Positions 1 through 8,103 of a DNA stretch of 35,637 nt are shown piece by piece. The translations under genes and the position numbers were made by a program. The stretch is from Thiohalobacter sp. (GTDB lineage Bacteria > Pseudomonadota > Gammaproteobacteria > DSM-19610): positions 1 through 35,637 of the forward strand of contig JALSRZ010000160.1 in assembly GCA_026984515.1 (NCBI GenBank), read 5' to 3'. Every line of letters starts with the position of its first letter. Position 1 is the stretch's first letter. Below the pieces are notes generated by a model that was not told the DNA's origin, made no database searches, and saw only the letters and a program-made list of their open reading frames with translations.

Positions 1-124
1 CGTTCACTCGGTCGGGCTGCTCGACATCGTGTCGACTATGCCTGCGCGGCCCTCGGTCGCGAACGCCGCTGATCACACGACCTGCCACCGCCTCGCTACA
101 GAACCCGGTGAGAAATGCGGGCTA
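1..124 (-). mobile_element. Partial MITE-like element, copy A (cut by window edge)
   Basis: The reverse complement of 1-124 matches 35271-35394 with only three mismatches by eye. It ends at 106-124 in the same terminal sequence TAGCCCGCATTTCTCACCG (reverse strand). The rest of the element lies left of the window. No transposase is encoded. The end abuts CTAA, which fits a YTAR-type target as used by IS5-like elements; this assignment is inference. The element sits 14 bp downstream of the NUDIX gene stop codon. Confidence 0.8.
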
Positions 125-137
125 AATCCTGAATTAA

Positions 138-572
138 TCAGGGCCGTAACGGCGCCGGCTGCCCGGTCGCGCGCCAATGCCGGTAATCCTCGAGTATCTG
201 CGCATGATCGAATACCAGCGGCGGACAGTGACCGGGATCGAACAGCGCCAGTCCCCTGGCATCATCCTGCGCCGATGCGTCACCCGATGCTGTCGCCACG
301 TACACCGCACTGACCGTGTGGCCGCGGGCATCGCGCTGCGGATCGGAATAGCAGCCCAGCAGGCTGACCAGGCGGACGTCCAGGCCGGTCTCTTCCCGCG
401 CTTCGCGCACAGCGGCCCGCTCGAGCCGCTCGCCCACGTCCACAAAACCGCCGGGTAACGCCCAGCCGTGCGGCGGGTACCGGCGTTCGATCAATACGAT
501 CGGACGCCCGGATCGATCGGTCATTTCGATCACGATATCGACCGTCAACAGGGGGGTAACCGGCTTTACCAT
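138..572 (-). CDS. NUDIX hydrolase
   Basis: This 144-residue protein is a single NUDIX domain, a metal-dependent hydrolase of nucleoside diphosphates linked to another moiety. The full Nudix box GX5EX7REUXEEXGU is visible at residues 42-64 (G42, E48, R56-E57, E60-E61, G63). The size is typical of a small house-cleaning or ADP-ribose-type NUDIX enzyme, but the substrate cannot be read from the sequence. The ATG at 572 overlaps the stop codon of the upstream hslR gene by 7 bp, so the two are probably translationally coupled. It is the last gene of a minus-strand run that includes a DsbA-family protein and HtpG. A mobile-element end lies just downstream. Confidence 0.9.
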   Translation of the reverse strand: MVKPVTPLLTVDIVIEMTDRSGRPIVLIERRYPPHGWALPGGFVDVGERLERAAVREAREETGLDVRLVSLLGCYSDPQRDARGHTVSAVYVATASGDASAQDDARGLALFDPGHCPPLVFDHAQILEDYRHWRATGQPAPLRP

Positions 573-943
573 TTCATCTCGCGCAACTGGCGGCGGGCTT
601 TCTTGTCCGGTTTGCGTTGCGGGTGTGGCGTACTGGCCGCGGCCAGTTTGTGCTGCTCACTGAGCGCGGCGCGCTTCGCGATGCTCTGCGCGGATTCCTC
701 GTACAGGGTCTGTGCGACCTTCGCCGGTCCCCGGCGCTGCGACAGCGCCAGCACCTCGATACCATACTCGTAACCACCCTTGTGAATCGACAGCCGGTCA
801 CCCACGGCCAGCGCCCGCGCCCGCTTGACCCGCGCGCCGTTCAACTGCACCTTGCCGCCGTCCACGGCCTGCGCGGCGAGGCTGCGCGTCTTGTAGAAAC
901 GCGCCGCCCACAGCCACTTGTCGATGCGTACGGATTCAGCCAA
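566..943 (-). CDS. hslR: Heat-shock protein Hsp15 (S4-domain RNA-binding protein)
   Basis: Hsp15 binds free 50S subunits carrying a nascent chain with tRNA and helps recycle them after heat shock. The protein opens with the S4 RNA-binding motif ([16 protein letters not shown]) and ends in a basic tail ([15 protein letters not shown]) typical of the family. I place the start at a TTG at 943, giving 125 residues. This puts the S4 domain at the N-terminus as in E. coli Hsp15, leaves an 8-bp overlap with the upstream stop codon, and has AGGG just upstream. An ATG at 1003 would add about 20 residues inside the neighbouring gene and is less likely. The neighbour htpG is also a heat-shock gene. Confidence 0.85.
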   Translation of the reverse strand: MAESVRIDKWLWAARFYKTRSLAAQAVDGGKVQLNGARVKRARALAVGDRLSIHKGGYEYGIEVLALSQRRGPAKVAQTLYEESAQSIAKRAALSEQHKLAAASTPHPQRKPDKKARRQLREMKW

Positions 944-1550
944 CAGCCCTGGCCGCCCGGGCAAGCTGCGCGACGGGAACCGCGCCGTCCAGGCGCTGTT
1001 CACCGATAAACCAGGTGGGCGTCGCCCTGACGTTCAGGTCCTCGGCCGCCTTCCGGTAGTGCTGCAGGCGGGTAGCAACTGCGGCATCCTGCCAGGCCGC
1101 TTCGACCTGTTGCGCATCCATTCCGGCTTCCAGTGCCAGTGCACGCAGGCAGTCCCGGTCACCGATATTTTTACCTTCCGCAAAATATGCCCCAAACAGA
1201 CGCTTGTGCAGGCGGTAAAACAGATCGCGGTCGATATATTTCGCCGCCTCCGCCAGTAGCAGGGCGGAACGCGAGTTGGTGGTGAAATCGTGCTCGAGCA
1301 GGGGCAGTTGCTCTTCCGCCGCCATCTCGCCGAGCGTAGCCATCATGCGCTGCCAGGTCTCGGAGGGGTAATTCAGCGAGGCTACCGGTTCTCCCCCGGG
1401 CGAGGTTTCCGGGTGTATCTCCAGGAAACACCAGTTGACCTTTAGTTCGTAGTCTGCGCGCAAATGATCGAGCCGCGCGTCACCCACGTAACAAAAAGGA
1501 CAGATGTAGTCACTGAATACGGTGACCTTCAGTTCAGGCTTGGGGGACAC
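936..1550 (-). CDS. DsbA-family (FrnE-like) thiol oxidoreductase
   Basis: This 204-residue protein has a thioredoxin-fold active site CPFC at residues 17-20, after a short beta strand (KVTVFSDYICPFC). A long helical insertion and a C-terminal cis-Pro loop (ATPTWFI) follow. This layout is that of the cytoplasmic DsbA-like/FrnE group, which also includes 2-hydroxychromene-2-carboxylate isomerases. There is no signal peptide, so it probably acts in the cytoplasm on protein or small-molecule thiols. The start is a GTG at 1550 with GGAGAG upstream. It follows htpG by 24 bp and overlaps hslR, which suggests one stress-related transcript. The exact substrate is unknown. Confidence 0.88.
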   Translation of the reverse strand: MSPKPELKVTVFSDYICPFCYVGDARLDHLRADYELKVNWCFLEIHPETSPGGEPVASLNYPSETWQRMMATLGEMAAEEQLPLLEHDFTTNSRSALLLAEAAKYIDRDLFYRLHKRLFGAYFAEGKNIGDRDCLRALALEAGMDAQQVEAAWQDAAVATRLQHYRKAAEDLNVRATPTWFIGEQRLDGAVPVAQLARAARAVG

Positions 1551-1574
1551 GGGTCTGTACTCTCCGTCGGCCCG

Positions 1575-3461
1575 CTAGCCGGACAGTTCGACCAGGATGC
1601 TGTTCATTCGTTTCACGAACACGGTCGGGTCCTCCAGCTGGCCACCTTCGCTCAACAGCGCCTGTTCGAACAGCAGGTGGGCCCAGTCAGCAAAGCGCTC
1701 CGGATCCTGCTCCTGTTTCAGGTGTGTCACCAGCGGATGCTCCGGGTTGATCTCCAGCGACGGCTTGCTGACCGGGACATCGTGGCCCGCCTGTTTCATC
1801 AACTGCTGCATGTGTACCGGCATATCGTGTTCTCCCAGCACCAGGCAGGAAGGTGAATCGGTCAGGCGGTGACTGATGCGTACGTCCTGTACATCGTCTG
1901 CCAGCGTTTCCCTGATACGTTCAAGCAGCTCCTTGTACTTGCTCTCGACTTCCTCAGCGGCTTTTTTGTCTTCTTCATCGCTCAGTTTACCGAGGTCCAG
2001 TTCACCCTTGGCTACCGACACCAGCGGCTTGCCGTCAAATTCCGTCAGGTGCGAGACCAGCCACTCGTCCACGCGGTCGCTCATCAGCAATACTTCAATG
2101 CCTTTCTTGCGGAATACTTCCAGGTGCGGGCTGTTTTTGGCCGCGGCAAAACTGTCTGCCGTCACGTAGTAGATTTTATCCTGGCCTTCCTGCATGCGGC
2201 TGACATAGTCTTCCAGCGAAACCGTCTGTTCTTCCGTATCGCTGTTGGTCGACGCAAAGCGCAGCAATTTGGCGATACGTTCGCGGTTGGCAAAGTCTTC
2301 CGCCGGCCCCTCTTTCATAACCTGGCCGTACTGCTTCCAGAACTCCGCGTATTGCTCCGGTTCGTTTTTGGCCATGTTCTCCAGCAGGCCCAGCACTTTC
2401 TTGACCGACGCTCCGCGGATGCTGTCGATAAACTTGTTTTTCTGCAGGATTTCGCGCGAAACGTTCAGCGGCAGGTCATCGGAATCCACCAGCCCGCGAA
2501 CAAAGCGCAGGTACTGCGGCATCAGGTTTTCCGCGTCGTCCATGATAAACACGCGACGCACATACAGCTTGATGCCGTGCCGCCGGTCACGGTCCCAGAG
2601 GTCGAAAGGTGCATGCTTCGGTATGTACAGCAGGCTGGTGTAGGACTGGGTGCCCTCCACCTGGTTGTGACTCCAGGCCAGCGGCTCGCCGAAGTCGTGC
2701 GACACATGCTTGTAGAACTCCCTGTATTCCTCGTCCGAAATCTCGCGCTTGGGACGTTTCCACAGGGCCGAAGCATTATTGACCGCCTCGAACTCGCCTT
2801 CCTTGCCTTCTTCCGTCGATGCCATTTCGATCGGCAGGGAGATGTGATCGGAGTATTTGGTGATAATCGAACGCAGGCGGAAATCGTCCAGGAATTCGTC
2901 TTCCCCTTCGCGCAGGTGCAGGACCACTTCCGTGCCGCGGCTGTCTTTTTCAACCGACTCCAGCGTGTAACTGCCTTCCCCGTTGGAAACCCAGCGCACC
3001 CCTTCGTCCGCAGCGGCACCGGCACGTCGCGTGGTCAGGGTAACCTCGTCAGCAACGATGAAGCACGAATAGAAACCCACGCCGAACTGGCCGATGAGTT
3101 CGATGTCCTTGCTCTGGTCCCCGGTCAGCGCTTCAAAAAACTGCTGTGTGCCGGACTTGGCGATGGTGCCGATATTATCCATGACTTCTTCGCGTGACAT
3201 GCCGATACCGTTATCGCTGACCGTAACGGTGCGCTTGTCCTTGTCGAAGCTGACGCGGATCTTCAGCTCGCTGTCCCCTTCGTACAGGGCATCATTGGAC
3301 AGTGCCTCGAAGCTGAGCTTGTCGCAGGCATCGGAGGCATTGGAAATCAGCTCGCGAAGAAAAATCTCCTTGCTGGAATACAGGGAATGGATCATCAGGC
3401 CCAGCAACTGGCGAACCTCGGCCTGGAATTCAAGCGTTTCTTTCTGTGTCTCTGTAGTCAT
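1575..3461 (-). CDS. htpG: Chaperone HtpG (bacterial Hsp90)
   Basis: HtpG is the ATP-dependent cytosolic Hsp90 chaperone that remodels client proteins with DnaK. The 628-residue length matches the family (about 624 in E. coli). The GHKL ATPase motifs are present: NASDACDKL at 41-49, DNGIGM at 83-88 and the lid motif GQFGVGFYS at 124-132. The middle domain carries the catalytic-arginine region (NVSREILQ) and a full C-terminal dimerisation domain follows. It lies 145 bp downstream of ogt and is followed by the DsbA-family gene and hslR. I did not find a convincing sigma-32 promoter in the 145 bp upstream. Confidence 0.98.
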   Translation of the reverse strand: MTTETQKETLEFQAEVRQLLGLMIHSLYSSKEIFLRELISNASDACDKLSFEALSNDALYEGDSELKIRVSFDKDKRTVTVSDNGIGMSREEVMDNIGTIAKSGTQQFFEALTGDQSKDIELIGQFGVGFYSCFIVADEVTLTTRRAGAAADEGVRWVSNGEGSYTLESVEKDSRGTEVVLHLREGEDEFLDDFRLRSIITKYSDHISLPIEMASTEEGKEGEFEAVNNASALWKRPKREISDEEYREFYKHVSHDFGEPLAWSHNQVEGTQSYTSLLYIPKHAPFDLWDRDRRHGIKLYVRRVFIMDDAENLMPQYLRFVRGLVDSDDLPLNVSREILQKNKFIDSIRGASVKKVLGLLENMAKNEPEQYAEFWKQYGQVMKEGPAEDFANRERIAKLLRFASTNSDTEEQTVSLEDYVSRMQEGQDKIYYVTADSFAAAKNSPHLEVFRKKGIEVLLMSDRVDEWLVSHLTEFDGKPLVSVAKGELDLGKLSDEEDKKAAEEVESKYKELLERIRETLADDVQDVRISHRLTDSPSCLVLGEHDMPVHMQQLMKQAGHDVPVSKPSLEINPEHPLVTHLKQEQDPERFADWAHLLFEQALLSEGGQLEDPTVFVKRMNSILVELSG

Positions 3462-3606
3462 GGTCAGGAACTCGTTATTGGATAATCAGAAAATCGTTAC
3501 GTAAAGGGCCTCTGCTTCATTCGTTTCCCGTCGTTAATGAATCAGCGTTCCCTTTCCTCTGTCAGGCCGCCCGGGCGAAACCTGCTCCTGCGGTAAGGTG
3601 GGGACA

Positions 3607-4089
3607 TCAGCCACGTATTTCAACTCCCTCAGCGTACAGCAGCTGCTGCTTGATCTGCACCAGGCGTCCCTGCCGGTCGCCTGCGAAACCACCCGGTCCA
3701 TGCCGGGCCACCACCCGGTGACAGGGCACCACGATGGGCACGGGATTATGCCGGCAGGCATTGCCAACCGCCCTGGCACTGGTACCGAGCCGCTCTGCCA
3801 TTCCTCCATAGGTCATTGTTTTCCCTGCAGGTATCCTGCGCAGCGCACGCCACACCCGGCACTGGAAAGCGGTACCGGACAGCCTGCACTCGATCCCGGA
3901 CACGGCGCGGGGATCCGCAAAAAAAGCCAGTATCGAACGCTGCAGCCGGCGCGTATCCGCACATCGGGCGGTTCGCAGCCGGTAGTGGCCGGACAGAAAT
4001 TCCAGCCGGCAGAGCGCCCCGTCTTCGACCCGGATACCCAGCCTGCCGACCGGAGAGACGAATACTGCATCAAAATCCTGCCCGGGCAT
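3607..4089 (-). CDS. ogt: Methylated-DNA--protein-cysteine methyltransferase
   Basis: This suicide enzyme transfers the alkyl group from O6-alkylguanine (and O4-alkylthymine) in DNA to its own cysteine. The active-site motif PCHRVV is at residues 122-127 with acceptor C123. The conserved helix-turn-helix (GKTMTYGGMAERLG) and the arginine-finger region (SARAVGNA) precede it. At 160 residues it is an Ogt-type stand-alone protein without an Ada N-terminal domain. The ATG at 4089 overlaps the stop of the upstream TPR gene (TGATG), indicating translational coupling. Confidence 0.95.
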   Translation of the reverse strand: MPGQDFDAVFVSPVGRLGIRVEDGALCRLEFLSGHYRLRTARCADTRRLQRSILAFFADPRAVSGIECRLSGTAFQCRVWRALRRIPAGKTMTYGGMAERLGTSARAVGNACRHNPVPIVVPCHRVVARHGPGGFAGDRQGRLVQIKQQLLYAEGVEIRG

Positions 4090-5873
4090 CAGCTTCCTTT
4101 CTGTTTTACACCGGCGACCAGGTACAGACGCTGTATTTCATTTTGCAACACAGCCTTGCGGCTGGCATCCCGGGTAGCGTGCAGCAGGCTGGTGTAAATC
4201 TGCCGCGCGTCTTCCAGCAGGCCGGCTTCGACCAGCGCCTGTGCGGCATGGTAACGCGCGGTCTGCGCCCAGGGATCCATGGCGGTTACGTCGGTCAGGG
4301 TCGCCGACTTCAGGTACAGGTAGGCTGCCTGTTCATACTGTTCGAGCGCCTGCAGCGAATCGGCCATCCAGAACAGCAGTTCACGCCGTTGCTGCGGCTC
4401 CAGCGGCTTGTCCAGCAAGGCGGTGAACAGCTGCAGGGCCTGTCGGTGCGCCTGCAGGGTCTGCAGGTCGAACACTACCTGTAGCAGACGATCGGTGTTC
4501 TCTGGCGCCCGGTCCGCTGCCGGTGCGGCGAGCTGTTGCTCCAGGATCTTTACCCCGGCATCGACTTTGCCGGTAAATATCGCAACGCGCGCCCGGCGCA
4601 GGTTCCACGCAAAGCGATCGGCGCCGGCAGGCGGTTCCGCCAGCCCGTCCATCAGGCGCGACGCGGTATTCAGCTCACCGGCTTCCAGCGCTTCATCAAT
4701 CAGACGGTAGCGGATCACCGGTGGCAGGCGATCCACGTCGGCAAAGTGCCGGGACTCCAGGTACAGGCGCCGGACCAGCCGTTTGGCACCGGGCAGATCG
4801 TCCAGCATCCCGACCAGGTATTCGTGCGCCAGCGAACGGTGCCGGACGTCCGAACCGAACTCGGACAACACGGCAAACAGCACCCGGGCGCGCAGCGGGT
4901 CTTTCTCCACGGCTTCAGTGGCCGGAAAGTACCAGTCCTCGTCGTTGCCGAGCAGCTTCTGTTCGCGGTTCCCTATACGCTTTCCCTGTTGCAGCCAGGC
5001 ATCCCAGAGCTGGTCAGCATCGAGTACCAGCACGCCGTGCATCAGTTCCTGGTCAAAGGGAAGGGCAAGTGCGTGTTCCAGGTACTCGATCTGCCGCCGA
5101 GGCTGTCCGGCCTGCCCGGCCGCCCTGGCGGCCAGTCCCCAGAAGGCGCTTTGCAGCTGCGGGGTCGCCGCCTGCTGTGCCTGTCCGAGCGCCAGCTTCT
5201 CCACCTCGGCCGCCTGCTGCGGGCTCGCTTTCAGCTGTGCAGCATAACGCAGGAACCGGCCCTGCGGGGTCTCGTCCTGTTGCAACAGCCTGACCGCGGA
5301 GTCCGCATGCCCGCCCTGCAGCATCACGCGCGCACTCAGCCAGCGCCACTGCGGGTCTTCGTTGCCAAAATCCTGCCGGTAGCGTAACAGGGCCAGGCGC
5401 GCGTCTTCGATCTTTGCTTCCAGCAGGTAGCTGCGCACCACCAGGCGTCGCCAGCGGGCCAGGCTGCGCTTATCGGCCTCGGTGGCGTGCGACCACAGCA
5501 GCGTCCTGACGGTAGCCCGCGCGTCCTGCGCCTGCCCTGTGCGCAGCTGTGCGTCCGCTTTCAGGGACAGCGCCTGACGGTGAAAACGCGCATCGACACC
5601 GGCCGGCAGCCGCTTCACACGGTCGATCAGGCTGGCATCCAGTCCCTGGCTGGCCAGGATCTGCAACCGCTCCTGCTCCCAGGCGGTCCACTGCACAAGA
5701 TCCTGGTCCGCGGCCGGTTGTTCGGCATCCATACGCCGCAACGCCAGTTGCGGTGCACCCGCACGCGCCAGCTGCACCAGTTCCTGCAGGCCCGCACCAT
5801 CCAGCGCCCTTGCTATCGCCGGGAGAGAAAAAACCGTCGCCAGCACCAGGCACAGACCAATAAAAACGGGCAA
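4089..5873 (-). CDS. Exported TPR-like (alpha-solenoid) protein of unknown function
   Basis: The protein of about 594 residues starts with a hydrophobic signal-like segment (VFIGLCLVLATVF, then PAIARA as a likely cleavage region). Degenerate helical repeats rich in Ala, Leu, Arg and Gln follow through to the end, as in TPR solenoids. Such proteins usually scaffold periplasmic or envelope complexes; no specific role can be assigned. The start is uncertain. The frame is open back to an ATG at 6014, but that would overlap most of rplS. The first plausible start after the rplS terminator is a TTG at 5873, which lies inside the terminator stem; a GTG at 5846 is an alternative. The stop overlaps the ogt start. 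Confidence 0.75.
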   Translation of the reverse strand: MPVFIGLCLVLATVFSLPAIARALDGAGLQELVQLARAGAPQLALRRMDAEQPAADQDLVQWTAWEQERLQILASQGLDASLIDRVKRLPAGVDARFHRQALSLKADAQLRTGQAQDARATVRTLLWSHATEADKRSLARWRRLVVRSYLLEAKIEDARLALLRYRQDFGNEDPQWRWLSARVMLQGGHADSAVRLLQQDETPQGRFLRYAAQLKASPQQAAEVEKLALGQAQQAATPQLQSAFWGLAARAAGQAGQPRRQIEYLEHALALPFDQELMHGVLVLDADQLWDAWLQQGKRIGNREQKLLGNDEDWYFPATEAVEKDPLRARVLFAVLSEFGSDVRHRSLAHEYLVGMLDDLPGAKRLVRRLYLESRHFADVDRLPPVIRYRLIDEALEAGELNTASRLMDGLAEPPAGADRFAWNLRRARVAIFTGKVDAGVKILEQQLAAPAADRAPENTDRLLQVVFDLQTLQAHRQALQLFTALLDKPLEPQQRRELLFWMADSLQALEQYEQAAYLYLKSATLTDVTAMDPWAQTARYHAAQALVEAGLLEDARQIYTSLLHATRDASRKAVLQNEIQRLYLVAGVKQKGS

Positions 5874-5891
5874 CCTGCGGCCAGGTTGCCC
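5861..5891 (-). terminator. Rho-independent terminator of the rpsP-rplS operon
   Basis: Read on the minus strand, a perfect 10-bp stem (GGGCAACCTG / CAGGTTGCCC) with a 4-nt loop is followed by GTTTTTATT. It begins about 44 bp after the rplS stop codon, as expected for termination of the ribosomal operon. It overlaps the likely start of the downstream TPR gene, so read-through or a start further downstream is needed for that gene. Confidence 0.9.
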
Positions 5892-5934
5892 GTTGCAAGG
5901 TACGATCGCGGTAGCCGGAGGCTCCCGCACCGGA

Positions 5935-6279
5935 TCAAAGCTTCTCTTTGATACGCGCGGCCTTGCCGGAGAGTTCGCGCAGGTAATACAGCTTGGCGCG
6001 GCGCACGTCGCCACGGCGCTTGACCTTGATGCTGGCTACGGCAGGGCTGTAGGTCTGGAACACGCGTTCAACGCCTTCGCCGTGCGAGATCTTGCGCACG
6101 GTAAAGGCGGAATTCAGGCCGCGGTTGCGCCGGGCGATCACGACCCCTTCGAAGGCCTGTAAACGTTCGCGGTTACCTTCCTTCACCTTGACCTGGACCA
6201 CCACGGTATCGCCGGGCGAAAACTCCGGGATCTCTTTGGCCATCTGTTCACTTTCCAGCTGTTGAATTATGTTGCTCAT
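5935..6279 (-). CDS. rplS: 50S ribosomal protein L19
   Basis: L19 sits at the 30S-50S interface of the ribosome. The 114-residue sequence has the family signature: N-terminal [16 protein letters not shown], central [17 protein letters not shown] and C-terminal basic RRAKLYYLR. The ATG at 6279 is chosen over a GTG three codons earlier because AGGTGA lies 5 nt upstream of it. It is the last gene of rpsP-rimM-trmD-rplS and is followed by a strong intrinsic terminator. Confidence 0.98.
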   Translation of the reverse strand: MSNIIQQLESEQMAKEIPEFSPGDTVVVQVKVKEGNRERLQAFEGVVIARRNRGLNSAFTVRKISHGEGVERVFQTYSPAVASIKVKRRGDVRRAKLYYLRELSGKAARIKEKL

Positions 6280-6300
6280 GTGCTTCACCTAACCACGCTT

Positions 6301-7047
6301 TCAATCCGGTTGTTGCGATTGTTGCTCGCGAATATATTCCGCCAGCAACGCCTGTTGTTCCTCGCTCAGCGACTTCTGCTCAAGCAGATCGGGCCGGCGG
6401 CGCCAGGTTCTTCCCAGCGACTGCTTCATGCGCCAGCGTTCGATGTCGGCGTGATTGCCGGACAACAACACGCCCGGCACGGCCATTCCGTCGACGACTT
6501 CCGGGCGCGTGTAGTGCGGGTAGTCCAGCAACCCGTCCATGAAGGAATCATACAACGCCGATTCCTCGTCTCCCAGCGCACCCGGCAACAGGCGCGCCAG
6601 CGCATCGATCCAGACCAGTGCCGCGGGTTCGCCGCCGCTCAGCACATAGTCGCCGATGGACCATTCCTCGTCGACATGGCGTTCAATGAGCCGTTCATCG
6701 ATGCCCTCGTACCGCCCTGCCAGCAGTACCAGGTGCGGCAGTGCGGCAAAGCGTTTTAATGCCGCCTGGTCCAGGCGCCGGCCCTGCGGGCTGAGGTAAA
6801 TCACCGGCCCGTCACCCTGGCTGCACGCCGCCTGGATCGCGTCCGCCACCGGCTGCACCTGCATGACCATCCCGGGACCACCGCCGTAGGGGCGGTCATC
6901 CACGCTGCGATGCCGGTTGTCGGCATACTCGCGCGGGTTCCAGCAGGCCAGTTCCAGCAAGCCCTTGTCCCGGGCGATGCGCGGTATCCCGTAGCTGCAG
7001 CAGTCCCGGATCATCTCCGGGAACAGGGTTACCAGGTCGATACGCAT
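6301..7047 (-). CDS. trmD: tRNA (guanine-N1-)-methyltransferase
   Basis: TrmD methylates G37 of tRNAs that read CNN codons, using S-adenosylmethionine, and so prevents frameshifting. The 248-residue protein has the SPOUT trefoil-knot motifs [25 protein letters not shown] and [20 protein letters not shown]. The N-terminus [12 protein letters not shown] is also typical. It lies in the standard order between rimM (10-bp gap) and rplS. Confidence 0.98.
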   Translation of the reverse strand: MRIDLVTLFPEMIRDCCSYGIPRIARDKGLLELACWNPREYADNRHRSVDDRPYGGGPGMVMQVQPVADAIQAACSQGDGPVIYLSPQGRRLDQAALKRFAALPHLVLLAGRYEGIDERLIERHVDEEWSIGDYVLSGGEPAALVWIDALARLLPGALGDEESALYDSFMDGLLDYPHYTRPEVVDGMAVPGVLLSGNHADIERWRMKQSLGRTWRRRPDLLEQKSLSEEQQALLAEYIREQQSQQPD

Positions 7048-7056
7048 GGCAACCCG

Positions 7057-7578
7057 TTAAAAATCCCTGTCCCAGTCCACCCGGATCTCACCCTGTTCCA
7101 GGTCGACCTGAACGATGACCTGCCCCATGACAAACGGAATCAGGCGTTCCCGGTCACCCTTCACGACCAGCACGTCGTTGGCGCCGGTTTCAATCAGGTG
7201 ATCCACCGACCCCAGTGCTTCGCCCGCCAGGGTAACGACCTTCAAACCCTGTAAATCGTGCCAGTAGTATTCACCGGGCTGCGCCGCGGGAAGCGCGTCA
7301 CGCGTTATGCCGATTTCGCAACCGGTCAGCGCCTGGGCCTGGTCCCGGTCGCCGCAACCCGCCAGCAGCGCCACCACACCCTTGCCGTGTTGCCGGCCTT
7401 CGATCAGCGTTCGCCGCTGCCAGCTTCCGTCTCCGCACTGCAGGTACCAGGTCGGGTAGCGGACAATATTTTCACGCGGTCGGGTGTAGGAGTAGACCCG
7501 GACCCATCCGCGTACGCCGTAGACGCCCGAAACCCGGCCAACCGGGATAAGGTGCGCCTGTGCCCCGGTTTCGCTTAC
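7057..7578 (-). CDS. rimM: Ribosome maturation factor RimM, no canonical start codon visible
   Basis: RimM binds S19 and assists 30S head assembly. The frame encodes a complete protein of about 173 residues: the N-terminal domain ([20 protein letters not shown]) and the C-terminal PRC-barrel ([25 protein letters not shown], ending VDWDRDF). The oddity is the start. The only canonical starts in frame are GTG codons around 7377-7380, which would delete the whole N-terminal domain. A well-placed AGGAG lies 8 nt before a GTA at 7578, and that GTA overlaps the rpsP stop as GTAA. A GTG there would make the common GTGA stop/start overlap. I give the frame from that GTA; initiation there is unproven. 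Confidence 0.82.
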   Translation of the reverse strand, partial: VSETGAQAHLIPVGRVSGVYGVRGWVRVYSYTRPRENIVRYPTWYLQCGDGSWQRRTLIEGRQHGKGVVALLAGCGDRDQAQALTGCEIGITRDALPAAQPGEYYWHDLQGLKVVTLAGEALGSVDHLIETGANDVLVVKGDRERLIPFVMGQVIVQVDLEQGEIRVDWDRDF

Positions 7579-7817
7579 TGTGCCTGCTCCTTGAGCAGAC
7601 TGGCAACGCGTTCGGACGTACGGGCGCCCTTGCTGACCCAGTGCTGCGCACGCTCGGCGTCGATCCTGAGACGAACTTCCTGGCCGACTGCGCCGGGATT
7701 GAAAAAACCAAGACGCTCGATGTAGCGACCGTCACGACGGTTACGGGAATCCGTAACCACCACATGATAGAAAGGCCGCTTTTTTGCGCCGCCGCGTGCC
7801 AGTCGAATAGTTACCAT
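7575..7817 (-). CDS. rpsP: 30S ribosomal protein S16
   Basis: S16 is a small 30S subunit assembly protein. The 80-residue sequence starts [20 protein letters not shown], with the conserved [14 protein letters not shown] motif. The ATG at 7817 is the family start; an upstream in-frame codon at 7865 would add 16 non-homologous residues. It is the first gene of rpsP-rimM-trmD-rplS and overlaps the inferred rimM start. Confidence 0.98.
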   Translation of the reverse strand: MVTIRLARGGAKKRPFYHVVVTDSRNRRDGRYIERLGFFNPGAVGQEVRLRIDAERAQHWVSKGARTSERVASLLKEQAQ

Positions 7818-7880
7818 CGAGACAGAACCTCTGCTTGAATCTTGTAGGCGGGCCACAACCGGCACCGCAGAAAAGCGGGC

Positions 7881-7908
7881 ATTTTACGCGGTTTGGCTGA
7901 AAAGTGAA
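7881..7908 (-). promoter_or_regulatory. Sigma-70-type promoter of the rpsP operon
   Basis: On the minus strand TTCACT (7903-7908) and TAAAAT (7881-7886) are separated by 16 bp, about 65 bp upstream of the rpsP ATG. The -10 box matches consensus at five of six positions and the -35 box at four of six. The 7866-8103 gap holds no other recognisable gene. Confidence 0.6.
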
Positions 7909-8103
7909 GCGCTTGAGGGGAAAACACCCCCGGAATCCCGGGAAATGCGAGGCCCCGTATCCCGGCCAGCGGTGCAGGGACGGGCGGAGCCCCGGCGGAA
8001 ACGCTGCCGGCGGAACCTAAGCCAATGAAATCTATAAGCCTGCCGGATTATGCCCGGCCACGCCCCGCAGGCTGGCCGGCATCCGCTAAAACCACCGCTC
8101 CAG

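Noticed and set aside
1869-3197. Long plus-strand open frame of 442 codons
   Set aside because: It lies antisense to htpG, whose minus-strand protein is complete and conserved; the antisense frame has no recognisable domain.
7917-7938. Possible weak terminator (CCCGG GATT CCGGG then GTGTTTT on the minus strand) after the histidine kinase
   Set aside because: Stem of only 5 bp and a broken T-run; not strong enough to list.
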